Shown here: in pieces, positions 18,159 through 26,612 of the stretch | How the letters are laid out: every line of letters starts with the position of its first letter | Position numbering within the stretch: position 1 is the first letter of the stretch | Position numbers and translations under genes: made by a program | Notes under the pieces: generated by a model | What the model saw: only the letters and a program-made list of their open reading frames with translations | What the model was told of the DNA's origin: nothing | The model's database searches: none | Source of the DNA: Streptomyces sp. AC512_CC834 | GTDB taxonomy: Bacteria > Actinomycetota > Actinomycetes > Streptomycetales > Streptomycetaceae | Length of the DNA: 64,000 nucleotides | NCBI RefSeq assembly: GCF_019049325.1 | Contig: NZ_JAGMUO010000024.1 | Span: 113,373 to 177,372 of the forward strand | Direction: 5' to 3'

Positions 18159-18579
18159 ACGTCCGAGGATTGCACACGAGCAACACACCCAACAGTCAAT
18201 CCCGCGAGGATGCACTCTCGTATGCCTGTCCCTGTGTCATCGCATGCCACGGAGCAGGAAACGGCGCCAAGGACCAGCCGATGCCGGGGCTGCACACTGG
18301 GCTGCTCGACACCGGAACCCGAGTCCTCGCGCTTCGGTGGCGTCGACGACTGAAAGACAAAAAACCCGGGGGAAAGCAACCCCACCAAACCCGACCCTCC
18401 CGCCCGTGGCCGCACTCACTCGGGCGGGTGAACATCGCCGGTCCGGCTGGATTTCCGGGCACGAGAGGCCCGACGCTCAGGGCAACGCACCACCACGACC
18501 GCAGACATGAGACGGCCCCCGCCGGGACAGCAATCCCAATGCGAGGGCCTCACCACCGAGGAAGAGAAGAGCTTCCCAA
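18159..18579. other. Non-coding stretch between the HTH operon and the interrupted HTH gene
   Basis: No gene could be supported here. There is an inverted repeat CCCGCCCG/CGGGCGGG (18399-18406 with 18421-18428) and an A-rich stretch around 18353-18365 that may hold promoter or leader signals for the minus-strand operon or for the split gene starting at 18580. Confidence 0.4.
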
Positions 18580-18700
18580 ATGGCTGTTCAGAACCCTAGC
18601 GTGCCCCCGCGCGCCGAGGCCCGCCCCGCAGGTAACAAACACCCGAACCGGCGCCCCGGCACGCCCCGTACTCGGGCGGGGGGCTCCAGCACGACAACAC
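18580..18700 (+). pseudogene. 5' part of a helix-turn-helix gene split by the IS607 element
   Basis: From ATG 18580 the frame reads MAVQNPSVPPRAEARPAG and on to RAGG. A run of six G (18678-18683) follows; with seven G the frame would continue LQHDNT, and joining this across the insertion element to the 3' part at 20869 restores an in-frame QHDNTHTTRFTVIGN. That matches the start of a Streptomyces helix-turn-helix family as I remember it. The gene is therefore broken twice: a one-base frameshift and the transposon. Confidence 0.55.
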
Positions 18701-18860
18701 CGTTACCGAGACCGTAGTCAGGTCTCAGCATTCCGGGCATTTCTGCCCGGGAAGGTCCGTCTCGTCACCAGAGCGTGAGGGCTTCGGTTTGAGTACGGTC
18801 TCTCGCTTCTGTCTGCCGTTGCTGCGGCAGGGTTGCGCCACCTGCCCGCCCCGCTCCCGC
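18701..18860 (-). ncRNA. Predicted omega RNA (reRNA) of the TnpB nuclease
   Basis: In IS607/IS605 elements the guide RNA of TnpB overlaps the 3' end of tnpB and runs out through the right end into flanking DNA. Here the non-coding right end is only about 64 nt and contains two stems: CCGGGCA-TTTC-TGCCCGG (18733-18750) and GAGACC/GGTCTC (18708-18713 with 18721-18726). The scaffold therefore must extend into the tnpB coding tail. The guide portion would be the host DNA at about 18681-18700, the 5' arm of the split gene. The 5' boundary given is arbitrary. Confidence 0.5.
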
Positions 18861-20219
18861 CTTGCGGCGGGGGCGGTTGGCGCGGGTCTTCTGGTCGGCT
18901 CCACGAGGCTTCGACACCCGGGGGGTGTCCTGGTCTCCGGCCACTCCGGTACCAGTGGTGCTGGCTGCCGCGAGTGCGGCGAGGTTGAGTGCGGCGTTGT
19001 CGTCCCGGTCGATGACCAGGCCGCAGAGGTCGCACTGGTAGGTCCTCACGTGCAGCGGCAGCTTGGCTTTCACCGCGCCGCACCCGGAACAGGTCTTGGA
19101 GGAGGGGTACCAGCGGTCGGCGACCACGAGGCGGGTGGCGTGGCGCTGGCGGGTCTTGTACTCGAGTTGGCGGCGGATCTCCCTGAATCCGGCGTCGGCG
19201 ATATGGCGGGCGAGGCGCCGGTTGCGGAGCATGCCGGCGACGTTGAGGTCCTCGACCACGACGGTGCCGTACTCGGCAGCCACCGTGGTGGTGAGCTTGT
19301 GCAGGGCGTCTTCGCGGAGGTTCGCCACCCGGTGGTGCACGCGGTTGCGTGCGGCGTTGGCCTTCTCCCACCGCTTCGACGGTTTGCGTCCGGTCCTGCG
19401 GTCGGGGCCCTGGCGGCGGGAGACGACGCGGGATGCGCGGCGCAGATGCTTGCGCGCGGCGTCGTAGTGCCCGGGATTCGCGACGGTGCGGATCTCGCCC
19501 GTGCTGTCGGCCATGACCGCGAGGCTCTTCACGCCGAGATCGATGCCGACCGCCACGTCCGGGCGCGCCACGCGTTCGAGGTCGCGCTTGACCTCGGCCT
19601 GGAACGAGACGAGCCAGCGTCCCCGCTCGTGGCGGACGGTCGCGGACAGAATTCGAGCGGTCCCGGCCTGGATGCGGGCGAGGAGTTTCACCGTGGGCTC
19701 GTGGGTGCGCAGCGTGCCGAGCCGGGGCAGGGTGACGTGCCGGCCGTCGGCGTCGACACGGATGGTGCCGGTGGTGAACCGGCAGGCGAGGCGCGCCTTC
19801 CGCTTCACCTTGAACCGGGGCGCGCCGATGCGCTTGCCGCGCCGCTTGCCCTGCTTGGACTTCGCGTAGTTGTCGAACGCGGCAGCGGCGCCTGCCAGCC
19901 CGGTGGAGTACGCCTCCTTGGAGTTTTCCTCCCACCAGACGGCGAACCTCGGATCGGTGTGCTTGGCGGCGTTGAACGCCTTCCGCAGCGAGGGCAGCGA
20001 CCACGGCCGCCACTCGGTCAGCTCCTCCTCGCCGATGCCGTACGTCTCCTCCGCTCGGCGCTGCCACCAGGAGGCGGTCACCCAGCCGACAGCCCAGTTG
20101 TAGGCGGCACGCGCCGCACCGCAGTGCGAGCGCAACGCGGCCTCCTGGACGGCGTTCGGGTCCAGCGCGAACCGGAACGCCTGCACCACGAACCCGGGCT
20201 GCGGCCGGAACTTCTTCAC
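18765..20219 (-). CDS. tnpB: TnpB, RNA-guided DNA endonuclease of the IS607 element
   Basis: 484 aa, ancestor-type relative of Cas12. An N-terminal OrfB domain (about 10-210) is followed by the RuvC-like nuclease with all three acidic residues: Asp227 in GIDLGVKSLA, Glu323 in VVVEDLNVAGM and Asp406 in IDRDDNAALNL. A four-cysteine zinc finger lies between (Cys377, Cys380, Cys396, Cys399). The last 75 residues are basic and low in complexity; this DNA probably doubles as guide-RNA scaffold. GTG start directly follows the TAA of tnpA. TnpB cuts the empty donor site using its guide RNA, helping the element persist. No damage seen. Confidence 0.88.
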   Translation of the reverse strand: MKKFRPQPGFVVQAFRFALDPNAVQEAALRSHCGAARAAYNWAVGWVTASWWQRRAEETYGIGEEELTEWRPWSLPSLRKAFNAAKHTDPRFAVWWEENSKEAYSTGLAGAAAAFDNYAKSKQGKRRGKRIGAPRFKVKRKARLACRFTTGTIRVDADGRHVTLPRLGTLRTHEPTVKLLARIQAGTARILSATVRHERGRWLVSFQAEVKRDLERVARPDVAVGIDLGVKSLAVMADSTGEIRTVANPGHYDAARKHLRRASRVVSRRQGPDRRTGRKPSKRWEKANAARNRVHHRVANLREDALHKLTTTVAAEYGTVVVEDLNVAGMLRNRRLARHIADAGFREIRRQLEYKTRQRHATRLVVADRWYPSSKTCSGCGAVKAKLPLHVRTYQCDLCGLVIDRDDNAALNLAALAAASTTGTGVAGDQDTPRVSKPRGADQKTRANRPRRKAGAGRAGGATLPQQRQTEARDRTQTEALTLW

Positions 20220-20792
20220 TTAAGCGGCCTCGCCGGTCGCCACGGCCACCGCGCGGGCAGCGCGGTTCTTCGCCGCGCGGCGCCCGTACAGGCGCGCACA
20301 CATCGACGTCAGCACCTCGGTGATGTCCCGCACCAGGTCGTCAGCGGTCTCGGTGGGGTCGAGGACGACCAGGCGCCGCCCGGACGCCGACAGCACGGCT
20401 TCGAGGTGCTCGACCCCGAACCGGGCCAGCCGGTCACGGTGCTCGACCACGATCACCGCCGCCTGCGGGTCGGACAGTACCCGGTGCAGCCTGCGGCGCC
20501 GACCGTTCAACCCCGAGCCGGCCTCGGCGACGACCTCGGCGACAGCCAGACCCAGCCCGTTCGCGCCGGACACGACCCGGGCGGCCTGCCGCTCAAGGTC
20601 GGCCTTCTGGTCGGCGGACGACACGCGGCAGTACGCCACCACACGCCCGGACGGCTGGACGGCGACCTCGTCGACCAGCCACGTACCGGAAGGCGCCTGG
20701 CGGACCGGGACGGGCATCTTCCCGTCCTTCACCCACCGCCAGGCGGTCTGGTAGCTCACGCCCTGCCGACGGGCCCACTCCGAAAGCTTCAC
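20220..20792 (-). CDS. tnpA: IS607-type serine recombinase transposase TnpA
   Basis: 190 aa from GTG 20792 (VKLSEWARRQGVSYQTAWRW); an ATG at 20816 would add eight residues. The N-terminal MerR-like helix-turn-helix (about 1-40 from GTG) is followed by the small serine-recombinase domain with catalytic serine in AYCRVSSADQ and the arginine-containing HRDRLARFG segment, in the order DNA-binding domain first, catalytic domain second, that distinguishes IS607 TnpA from ordinary resolvases. The C-terminal tail is Arg/Ala-rich. It ends directly before tnpB. No strong ribosome binding site is seen for either start. Confidence 0.85.
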   Translation of the reverse strand: MKLSEWARRQGVSYQTAWRWVKDGKMPVPVRQAPSGTWLVDEVAVQPSGRVVAYCRVSSADQKADLERQAARVVSGANGLGLAVAEVVAEAGSGLNGRRRRLHRVLSDPQAAVIVVEHRDRLARFGVEHLEAVLSASGRRLVVLDPTETADDLVRDITEVLTSMCARLYGRRAAKNRAARAVAVATGEAA

Positions 20793-20823
20793 AAGACCAA
20801 AGTACGCGAGACACATAACTAGA

Positions 20824-20841
20824 AATGACTATGAATGACTA
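20824..20841. repeat. 10-bp phased direct repeats at the left end of the IS607 element
   Basis: AATGACTA occurs at 20824-20831 and again at 20834-20841, with related TAACTAGAA and GACTAGAAC sequences on either side. IS607 transposases are known to bind multiple short direct repeats at the transposon ends; these AT-rich copies just upstream of tnpA fit that role and probably also overlap its promoter. Confidence 0.45.
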
Positions 20842-20868
20842 GAACATCTGTAGCAGCATTCACCCCCC

Positions 20869-21049
20869 CACACCACCCGTTTCACGGTGATCGGCAACCA
20901 CCTCGCCCAGCACCAGAAGCTCTCGCTCCTCGCCATCGGCCTCGGCACGCACCTCCAGTCGCTGCCGAAGGGCGCCCCCGCCGACATCAAGACCCTCGCT
21001 GCCCGGTTCCCCGAGGGCGCCACCCGTATCGCGGCCGCACTGCGCGTGA
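20869..21049 (+). pseudogene. 3' part of the helix-turn-helix gene split by IS607, truncated
   Basis: Reads HTTRFTVIGNHLAQHQ then SLLAIGLGTHLQSLP and DIKTLAARFPEGATRIAAALR, a winged helix-turn-helix segment common in Streptomyces proteins next to accessory genes. Similarity stops at about 21049, in the middle of the recognition region, where DNA of a Uma2 gene begins in a different frame. The gene therefore lacks its wing and its whole C-terminal half in addition to being split by the element. It cannot give a working protein. Confidence 0.6.
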
Positions 21050-21056
21050 CTTTGTT

Positions 21057-21479
21057 CAGTCCTCGGACGACACGCTGCCCGGCAAGTTCGAGATCACCAA
21101 GGAAGGGATTGTCCACGACATGACGTCGCCCAGCGGTGGCCACGAGCTGACCACACTGCGGCTCCGGAAGCGCCTGGAAAAGGTGATGCCGGAAGAGATC
21201 GTGGCGCACACCGGTGAGCCGGACGTGGAGGACGAGCCCCAAGGTGTGATGCGGCGACCCGATCTGATGGTGATCGCCGAGGAGGACATGAACATCGAGG
21301 GGTCGTTCGACCCCCGCACGGGCACCGGCGCCGTCTTCACCGACATCCACTCCACCCCGGAGGGGCCCCGCTACGCGGTGCGCAAGAGCTTCGTCTACGG
21401 CGAGGACGTCACCATCGGAGAGTGGACCATTTCCACGAGCGGCCTGCCGCGCTACCGGGACGCCGACGCGGAAGCGTGA
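21057..21479 (+). pseudogene. Uma2 family endonuclease-like gene with catalytic core deleted
   Basis: The frame encodes PGKFEITKEGIVHDMTSPSG, HELTTLRLRKRLEKVMPEEI and VEDEPQGVMRRPDLMVIAEE, all typical of the Streptomyces Uma2 (DUF820) family, then FDPRTGTGAVFTDIH and the C-terminal VYGEDVTIGEWTI. In intact members an FDPR-like sequence occurs twice, flanking the nuclease core. Here a single copy remains, as if recombination between the two removed the core with its E-x-K residues. The start is also missing. Likely dead, though an ATG at 21120 could still make a truncated product. Confidence 0.6.
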
Positions 21480-21514
21480 GAGTCACCCTCGTCCACGAGG
21501 GGAAGAAGTCAACG

Positions 21515-23827
21515 ATGAGAAGAATTGTTGGCAAAGGTGCTGCTGAGCCGTCAAGTTACGTTCGGATACGGTCTGTTGTGATCCCGGCGTTAGTGGCAGC
21601 CGCACTTCTGATGGTCCTGCTGCCCAACGCCTCCGTCGCCGACGCCGGGGCGGAGGCGGGGACGCCGGGCCGTGGGCTCTCCATCGACACGGTGTCCACG
21701 CGAGCCGACATGGTCACGGGCGGCGACGTGCTCGTCCAGGTGAAGGTGGGGCGCGGGGCGGACGTCGGGCAGGTCCGGGTCGCCCGTGACGGCGTGGACG
21801 TGACCGACGCGTTCTCGGCGCGGGACGGGGACCCGCGCACCCTCACGGGCCTGGTCACCGGACTGCGGACCGGCCAGAACCGGATCACGGCCGCCGTCGA
21901 GGGCTCGCCCGCCCGGCGAGCGTCCGTGCGGGTGACCAACCATCCGACGACCGGTCCGGTGATCAGCGGACCGCACGAGCAGCCCTTCGTCTGCTCCACC
22001 GAAGACTTCGAACTCGTCGACGGTTCGACCCTCGGCCGCGCCCTCGACGAGGACTGCTCGATCCGCACCCGCGTCGACTACGCGTACCGCTCGACGGACG
22101 GCACGGTGAAACCGCTGCCCGACCCGGCGCGGGAACCCGCCGACCTGGCCACGACCACCACCACCGCCGGGCTGCGCGTGCCCTTCCTCATCCGCATCGA
22201 GACCGGCACCGTCAACCGCGCCGTCTACCAGATATCCATGCTGGCGGACCCGGCAGCGTCCGCACCGAGCCGCAGCGACCGCAGCCCGGGCTGGAACGAA
22301 CGGCTGATCTACACCTTCGGCGGCGGCTGCCGGGGCGGCTGGTACACGCAGGGCTCCCGTACCGGCGGGGTCCTGGACACCGAGATGCTCGGCCGTGGAT
22401 ACGCCGTCGCATCGTCGTCGCTCAACGTCTTCGGCAACAACTGCAACGATCTCCTGGCCGCCGAGACCACGATGATGGTCAAGGAACACTTCGCCGAACG
22501 CTACGGAACGCCGCGCTTCACCATCGGCTGGGGCTGCTCCGGAGGCTCCTACCAGAGCCACCAGATCGCCGACAACTACCCCGGACTGCTCGACGGAATC
22601 ATCGTCGGATGCAGCTTCCCGGACGTCACCTCGGCGACGAACCTCTCCCTTCTCGACTCCCGGCTGCTGCATCACTACTTCACGCGGACGGCTGCCGCAC
22701 GCACGTCGACGGGCGAGTCCGTGGAGGACCACGCCGGCACTCCCCGACCGTTCACCCTCGAACAGCAACGCGCCGTCTCCGGATTCCGGGAGCACGCGAG
22801 CATCGCCAACCTCAGTGACGGAGCCAAACGCCTCGACCCGGACGCGGAGTTCCCCGCCAACCTGCCCGCCGAACTGCGCTACGACGCGCAGACCAACCCC
22901 GACGGCGCGCGCGGCACGGTCTTCGACCACACGGTGAACGTGTACGGCACCGACGCACGCACCGGAGCCGCGCTGCGCCCCCTGGACAACGTCGGCGTGC
23001 AGTACGGTCTCGACGCGCTGAACGCCGGGCAGATCGACAAGGCTCAGTTCATCGACCTCAACACCAGGATCGGCGGCATCGACCGGGACGCCGACTTCAC
23101 CACCGGCCGCGTGCGCGCGGACGCCTCGGCGACGAGCGCTGCCTACCGCACGGGCCGCATCCTGTCGGGCGGCGGCGGTCTGGCGAGCACGCCGATCATC
23201 GGCCACCGCTCCTACACGGACGACCTGCCCGGCGGCGACATCCACATGGCCGTACACGGATTCTCGACCCGGGCACGGCTGATCGCGGCGAACGGCACCG
23301 CTGCCAACCAGGTCATGCTGGAGGAGGACAACCGGTACGGCTTCAGCCTGCGCAGCCCCGCCCTGCGCTACGCGCTGACGCAGATGGACGCCTGGCTGAC
23401 CTCGCTGACTTCGCTGACCGGGGACGGTCGGGCCGGACAGGCGGCCGGTTCCGCGCGGCCCTCCGCAGACGCGGTGATCGCCCACAAACCGGCCGGTCTG
23501 ACCGACGCGTGCTGGACCCGGGACGACGAGCCCCGCAAGATCGAGCAGCGGCTCGACCAGGACAACCGGGGGAAGTGTGGCGAGCTGTACCCGGCGTACG
23601 AGACCCCCCGCCTCGCGGCGGGAGCCCCGCTCGCGGACGACGTGATCGCCTGTCGGCTGCGGCCGGTCGACAGGGCGGACTACGCGGTCGACTTCAGCCG
23701 TGCCGAGCTGCGCGCGCTCCGTGCCGCGTTCCCCTCGGGCGTCTGCGACTGGAGCCGTCCCGGACGTGAGCAACAGCCGCTCGCCGGCACCTGGCAGGCC
23801 CTGCCGAACCGCGCCCACCAGCCCTGA
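21515..23827 (+). CDS. DUF6351 family secreted protein (tannase/esterase-like), contains a TTA codon
   Basis: 770 aa. ATG 21515 follows GAGGGGAAG. A basic N-terminus and hydrophobic segment (about 19-37) form a signal peptide or anchor ending near VADAGAEA. An N-terminal Ig-like region (about 50-135) is followed by an alpha/beta hydrolase-like part with GCSGG around Ser342 and several cysteines. This layout is that of DUF6351, related to tannase and feruloyl esterases; substrate unknown. Codon 26 is TTA (21590), the rare leucine codon read by the bldA tRNA, so translation is probably tied to development. The 5' end is AT-richer than its neighbours. It converges with a secreted dioxygenase gene. 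Confidence 0.72.
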   Translation: MRRIVGKGAAEPSSYVRIRSVVIPALVAAALLMVLLPNASVADAGAEAGTPGRGLSIDTVSTRADMVTGGDVLVQVKVGRGADVGQVRVARDGVDVTDAFSARDGDPRTLTGLVTGLRTGQNRITAAVEGSPARRASVRVTNHPTTGPVISGPHEQPFVCSTEDFELVDGSTLGRALDEDCSIRTRVDYAYRSTDGTVKPLPDPAREPADLATTTTTAGLRVPFLIRIETGTVNRAVYQISMLADPAASAPSRSDRSPGWNERLIYTFGGGCRGGWYTQGSRTGGVLDTEMLGRGYAVASSSLNVFGNNCNDLLAAETTMMVKEHFAERYGTPRFTIGWGCSGGSYQSHQIADNYPGLLDGIIVGCSFPDVTSATNLSLLDSRLLHHYFTRTAAARTSTGESVEDHAGTPRPFTLEQQRAVSGFREHASIANLSDGAKRLDPDAEFPANLPAELRYDAQTNPDGARGTVFDHTVNVYGTDARTGAALRPLDNVGVQYGLDALNAGQIDKAQFIDLNTRIGGIDRDADFTTGRVRADASATSAAYRTGRILSGGGGLASTPIIGHRSYTDDLPGGDIHMAVHGFSTRARLIAANGTAANQVMLEEDNRYGFSLRSPALRYALTQMDAWLTSLTSLTGDGRAGQAAGSARPSADAVIAHKPAGLTDACWTRDDEPRKIEQRLDQDNRGKCGELYPAYETPRLAAGAPLADDVIACRLRPVDRADYAVDFSRAELRALRAAFPSGVCDWSRPGREQQPLAGTWQALPNRAHQP

Positions 23828-23855
23828 CCTCGGGCTTCACGAGAATCGGTCCAGG

Positions 23856-24917
23856 TCAGCCGCCGGACGCCGACGGTGCCGACGATTCCGGGTTGCCCGG
23901 TGCTCCCGAGGGTGCCCCGCTGGGCGGTGCGCCGGTCGGTGCCCCGCTGGGGGGCCGACCGCCGCCCTCGGGGCCGCCACCGCCACCGCCGCCGGGCGCG
24001 TTGCCCGCGGTGGGCTCGGTGCTGGTGTCGATGGGGACGGTCAGCTTCGCCGTGTAGCCGGACTTCACCGAGCCGCTCATGGTCGCGAGCTGGTGGACGC
24101 CGCCGTCGTCGCCGAAGACGTTGTCGGTCTTGAGGGTGAGCTTGGCGAGGTTGTCGACGGAGGACTCGTATCCGTCGGTGGCGAAGACGGTGTCGCAGGC
24201 GCTCTTGGGGATGGCCATCTGGGACGTCGACAGTCGCTTGTCGTAGTCGGTGACCGAGTCGAGGTCGGGGTAGACCTCGAAGTGGATGTGGGGCCAACGG
24301 CCGGGGTAGCAGGCGGGGAAGACGCTGACGAACTTCACCCTGCCGTCGTCGTCGGCGACCTGCACGCCGCGCAGGTAGTTCTCGTCCTCGATCCCGCTGG
24401 AGTACAGGGAGTAGTTGCCGTCCCGGTCGCACTGCCAGGCGTAGACGGCCGCTCCGGCCAGCGGTTGGCCGTCCTCGACGACGTCCAGCAGGGTGAATTC
24501 GAAGGTGAGGGGGACGCCCGGAGCGGTGGTCGTCGAGTCGCCGAAGCTCGAGCGGATGTCCTGGCGCACGATTCCGTCCTGGTCCAGGACCTGGACTCCG
24601 TTGGTGCCGTCCGCGGGGTAGGGGCCGTTGGTCTCGTCGGGGATCTCGGTGAGGCCGGACGACGATGACGATGACGATGATGATGACGCGGAGGCGGTGG
24701 CCTTGCCCGTGCTGGTGCCGCTGCCGGAGTCCGAGCCGCACGCCGCCAGCGCCGCCATGCCGCCGATCCCTCCGAGGAAGGACAGGGCCCGCCTGCGGGA
24801 CAGGGTGCCCAGGTCGAAGTTGAGTCCCTGGTCGACGACCTCTTCCCCGGGGTTCGGCAGCAGACGCCCCTGGTAGGCGGGGCCGTCGGGCGTCTGATTG
24901 GCTTTCGGCTTGCGCAT
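23856..24917 (-). CDS. Secreted intradiol ring-cleavage dioxygenase-like lipoprotein
   Basis: 353 aa. A Tat-type signal ([12 protein letters not shown], residues 39-50) ends in a lipobox with Cys60. A serine-rich linker follows, including a run of about ten serines, then a protocatechuate-dioxygenase-like fold (about 90-290). Candidate ferric ligands are Tyr169, Tyr204 in ACYPGR and His210/His212 in PHIHFEV. Such enzymes open catechol rings between the hydroxyls; Tat export suits a metal enzyme folded in the cytoplasm. The C-terminal 50 residues are Gly/Pro/Ala repeats of unknown role. It converges with the DUF6351 gene, with 28 bp between. Confidence 0.8.
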   Translation of the reverse strand: MRKPKANQTPDGPAYQGRLLPNPGEEVVDQGLNFDLGTLSRRRALSFLGGIGGMAALAACGSDSGSGTSTGKATASASSSSSSSSSSGLTEIPDETNGPYPADGTNGVQVLDQDGIVRQDIRSSFGDSTTTAPGVPLTFEFTLLDVVEDGQPLAGAAVYAWQCDRDGNYSLYSSGIEDENYLRGVQVADDDGRVKFVSVFPACYPGRWPHIHFEVYPDLDSVTDYDKRLSTSQMAIPKSACDTVFATDGYESSVDNLAKLTLKTDNVFGDDGGVHQLATMSGSVKSGYTAKLTVPIDTSTEPTAGNAPGGGGGGGPEGGGRPPSGAPTGAPPSGAPSGAPGNPESSAPSASGG

Positions 24918-25143
24918 GGGGCGCCTTCCGTCAGGTGACAGGTCCGTGGGGTCGCACCGAGCTCCTGGAGCGGGGCGCCGGTGCCGACCTGTCGGTCAGC
25001 CTGGCAACGCTACCCATGACCCGGCTCTGCGCGGGTTGTGCGTCGGCTGTGAAAGGCTGTCGCCCCGCTGCTCCGACGTGCGGGGCCACGAAGGGCCCTC
25101 CCGTGTGACAAGGACGGCCCCGCGGCCTCATAGGGTGGAGCCC

Positions 25144-26037
25144 ATGACGGAACTGCCCGGCCGGCGTCTGCTGCTGGTGCACGCGCACCCGGACGACGAG
25201 TCGATCAACAATGGTGTCACCATGGCCCGGTACGCGGCCGAGGGCGCGCACGTGACGCTGGTGACCTGCACCCTCGGTGAACGGGGCGAGGTCATCCCGC
25301 CCGAGCTGGCCCACCTGTCCGGAGCCGCCCTCGGCGGACACCGCAGGGGTGAGCTGGCGGCCGCGATGCGCGCGCTCGGCGTCGACGACTTCCGGCTGCT
25401 CGGCGGGCCGGGACGGTTCGCCGACTCCGGAATGACGGGGCTGTCCGACAACGACGACCCCGGCTGCCTCTGGCAGGGCGACGTCGACCGGGCCGCCGAA
25501 CTGCTCGTCGAGGTGATCCGCGAGGTGCGTCCCCAGGTGCTGGTCACCTACGACCCGGACGGCGGCTACGGCCACCCCGACCACATCCAGGCCCACCGCA
25601 TCGCCATGCGCGCGGCGGAACTGGCGGCCGAGGCCGGGTGCCCGATCGCGAAGGTCTACTGGAACCGCGTGCCGCGCTCCTACGCCGAGGACGCCTTCGC
25701 CCGCCTCCGTGACGACCTGCCCGGCCTGCCGTTCGAGAAGGCGGCAGGTGCCGAGGACGTGCCGGGCGTCGTCGACGACGAGCGGATCACCACCGAGATC
25801 CACGGCGAGGGCACCGCGTACGCCGCCGCCAAGGCCGCCGCGATGCGCGCGCACGCCACGCAGATCACGGTCGCCGAACCGTACTTCGTCCTCTCCAACG
25901 AACTGGCCCAGCCGATCCTCACCACCGAGTACTACGAGCTGGTGCGCGGTGAACGCGCTGAGCGCGGCGGCGGGGACGGGGACGGGCGCGAGAGTGATCT
26001 GTTCGCCGGAATCGCCGAGACCGGGGAGGCCTCGTGA
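25144..26037 (+). CDS. mshB: Mycothiol biosynthesis deacetylase MshB
   Basis: 297 aa. Removes the N-acetyl group from GlcNAc-inositol, the second dedicated step of mycothiol synthesis in the cytoplasm. The zinc site of the LmbE/PIG-L fold is intact: HAHPDDE with His15, Asp17 (general base) and Asp18, and His148 in GYGHPDH. ATG 25144 is preceded by GGTGGAG. Its stop overlaps the GTG of the DUF6113 gene. S. coelicolor carries mshB in the same surroundings, as far as I recall. MshB proteins can also cleave mycothiol conjugates weakly (Mca relatives), but the length and motifs favour MshB. Confidence 0.9.
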   Translation: MTELPGRRLLLVHAHPDDESINNGVTMARYAAEGAHVTLVTCTLGERGEVIPPELAHLSGAALGGHRRGELAAAMRALGVDDFRLLGGPGRFADSGMTGLSDNDDPGCLWQGDVDRAAELLVEVIREVRPQVLVTYDPDGGYGHPDHIQAHRIAMRAAELAAEAGCPIAKVYWNRVPRSYAEDAFARLRDDLPGLPFEKAAGAEDVPGVVDDERITTEIHGEGTAYAAAKAAAMRAHATQITVAEPYFVLSNELAQPILTTEYYELVRGERAERGGGDGDGRESDLFAGIAETGEAS

Positions 26038-26456
26038 GCGGGCGTACCGAGCCGACGACCTCCGCGCTGGCCCAGCCCCTGGGCGTGCCCTCACTCGGAC
26101 GGGCCGCGCTCTACCTGGGGCTCTTCGTGCTCGGCGCCGTCGTCGGGGTGGCAGGCGCGCTGGTGCAGCCGGCCTGGTTCCCGGGCGGGCTGCTGCTCGC
26201 GCTGGCCGCCGAGGCGGGGCTGTGCGTCGGCGCGGGCCGGGCCGTGGGGCGCCGGGGAGGAGCCGTCGCGCCGGCCGTCGGGTGGGCGCTCGCCGTGGTG
26301 CTGCTCACCACCAGCCGTCCGGAGGGCGACTTCCTCTTCGCCGCCGGCAGCGGTTCCCATCTCTTCCTGCTCGGCGGGATCGCCGTTGCTGTGATCTGCG
26401 CCACCCTCGCGCCGGTGCGGCAACCGGACGGGGACTCTGTCCGACTTCGCAAGTGA
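26034..26456 (+). CDS. DUF6113 family membrane protein
   Basis: 140 aa with four predicted membrane segments (about 24-46, 48-65, 76-95 and 108-126) and short loops. GTG start shares bases with the mshB stop, so the two are translated together. I assign DUF6113 from the pattern ([20 protein letters not shown]) and the mshB context; no function is known. A role in mycothiol metabolism is only suggested by the coupling. Confidence 0.65.
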   Translation: MSGRTEPTTSALAQPLGVPSLGRAALYLGLFVLGAVVGVAGALVQPAWFPGGLLLALAAEAGLCVGAGRAVGRRGGAVAPAVGWALAVVLLTTSRPEGDFLFAAGSGSHLFLLGGIAVAVICATLAPVRQPDGDSVRLRK

Positions 26457-26612
26457 CGTACTACTTCGCCGTGCCGCGGGCGTGCGAGTCCGGTGTGGGT
26501 TTCCCCGGCGGTCACGGGATACACGCGACAAGTGGCCAGTATGGTGGTGCGCGCCGCCGAGCCGCCCGCATGCTGGTGTGGCGGGCGGCGGAGCCAACCG
26601 GGAGAACCTGCC

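Larger units (their letters stand above)
18701..20868 (-). mobile_element. IS607-family insertion element (tnpA + tnpB)
   Basis: About 2.17 kb carrying a serine-recombinase TnpA (minus strand, first) followed directly by TnpB, the IS607 arrangement. There are no terminal inverted repeats or target duplication, as expected for this family. Ends were placed by reassembling the interrupted helix-turn-helix gene: removing the DNA between CC at 18700-18701 and a CC inside the C-run 20863-20869 restores one reading frame. A shared CC (GG on the element strand) fits the dinucleotide crossover of IS607 elements. The exact junction is ambiguous within the C-run. Both proteins look intact, so it may be active. 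Confidence 0.8.

Noticed and set aside
18159..18579. tRNA gene or att site in the accessory segment
   Set aside because: No cloverleaf or CCA-proximal arm could be assembled, and no integrase gene is present.
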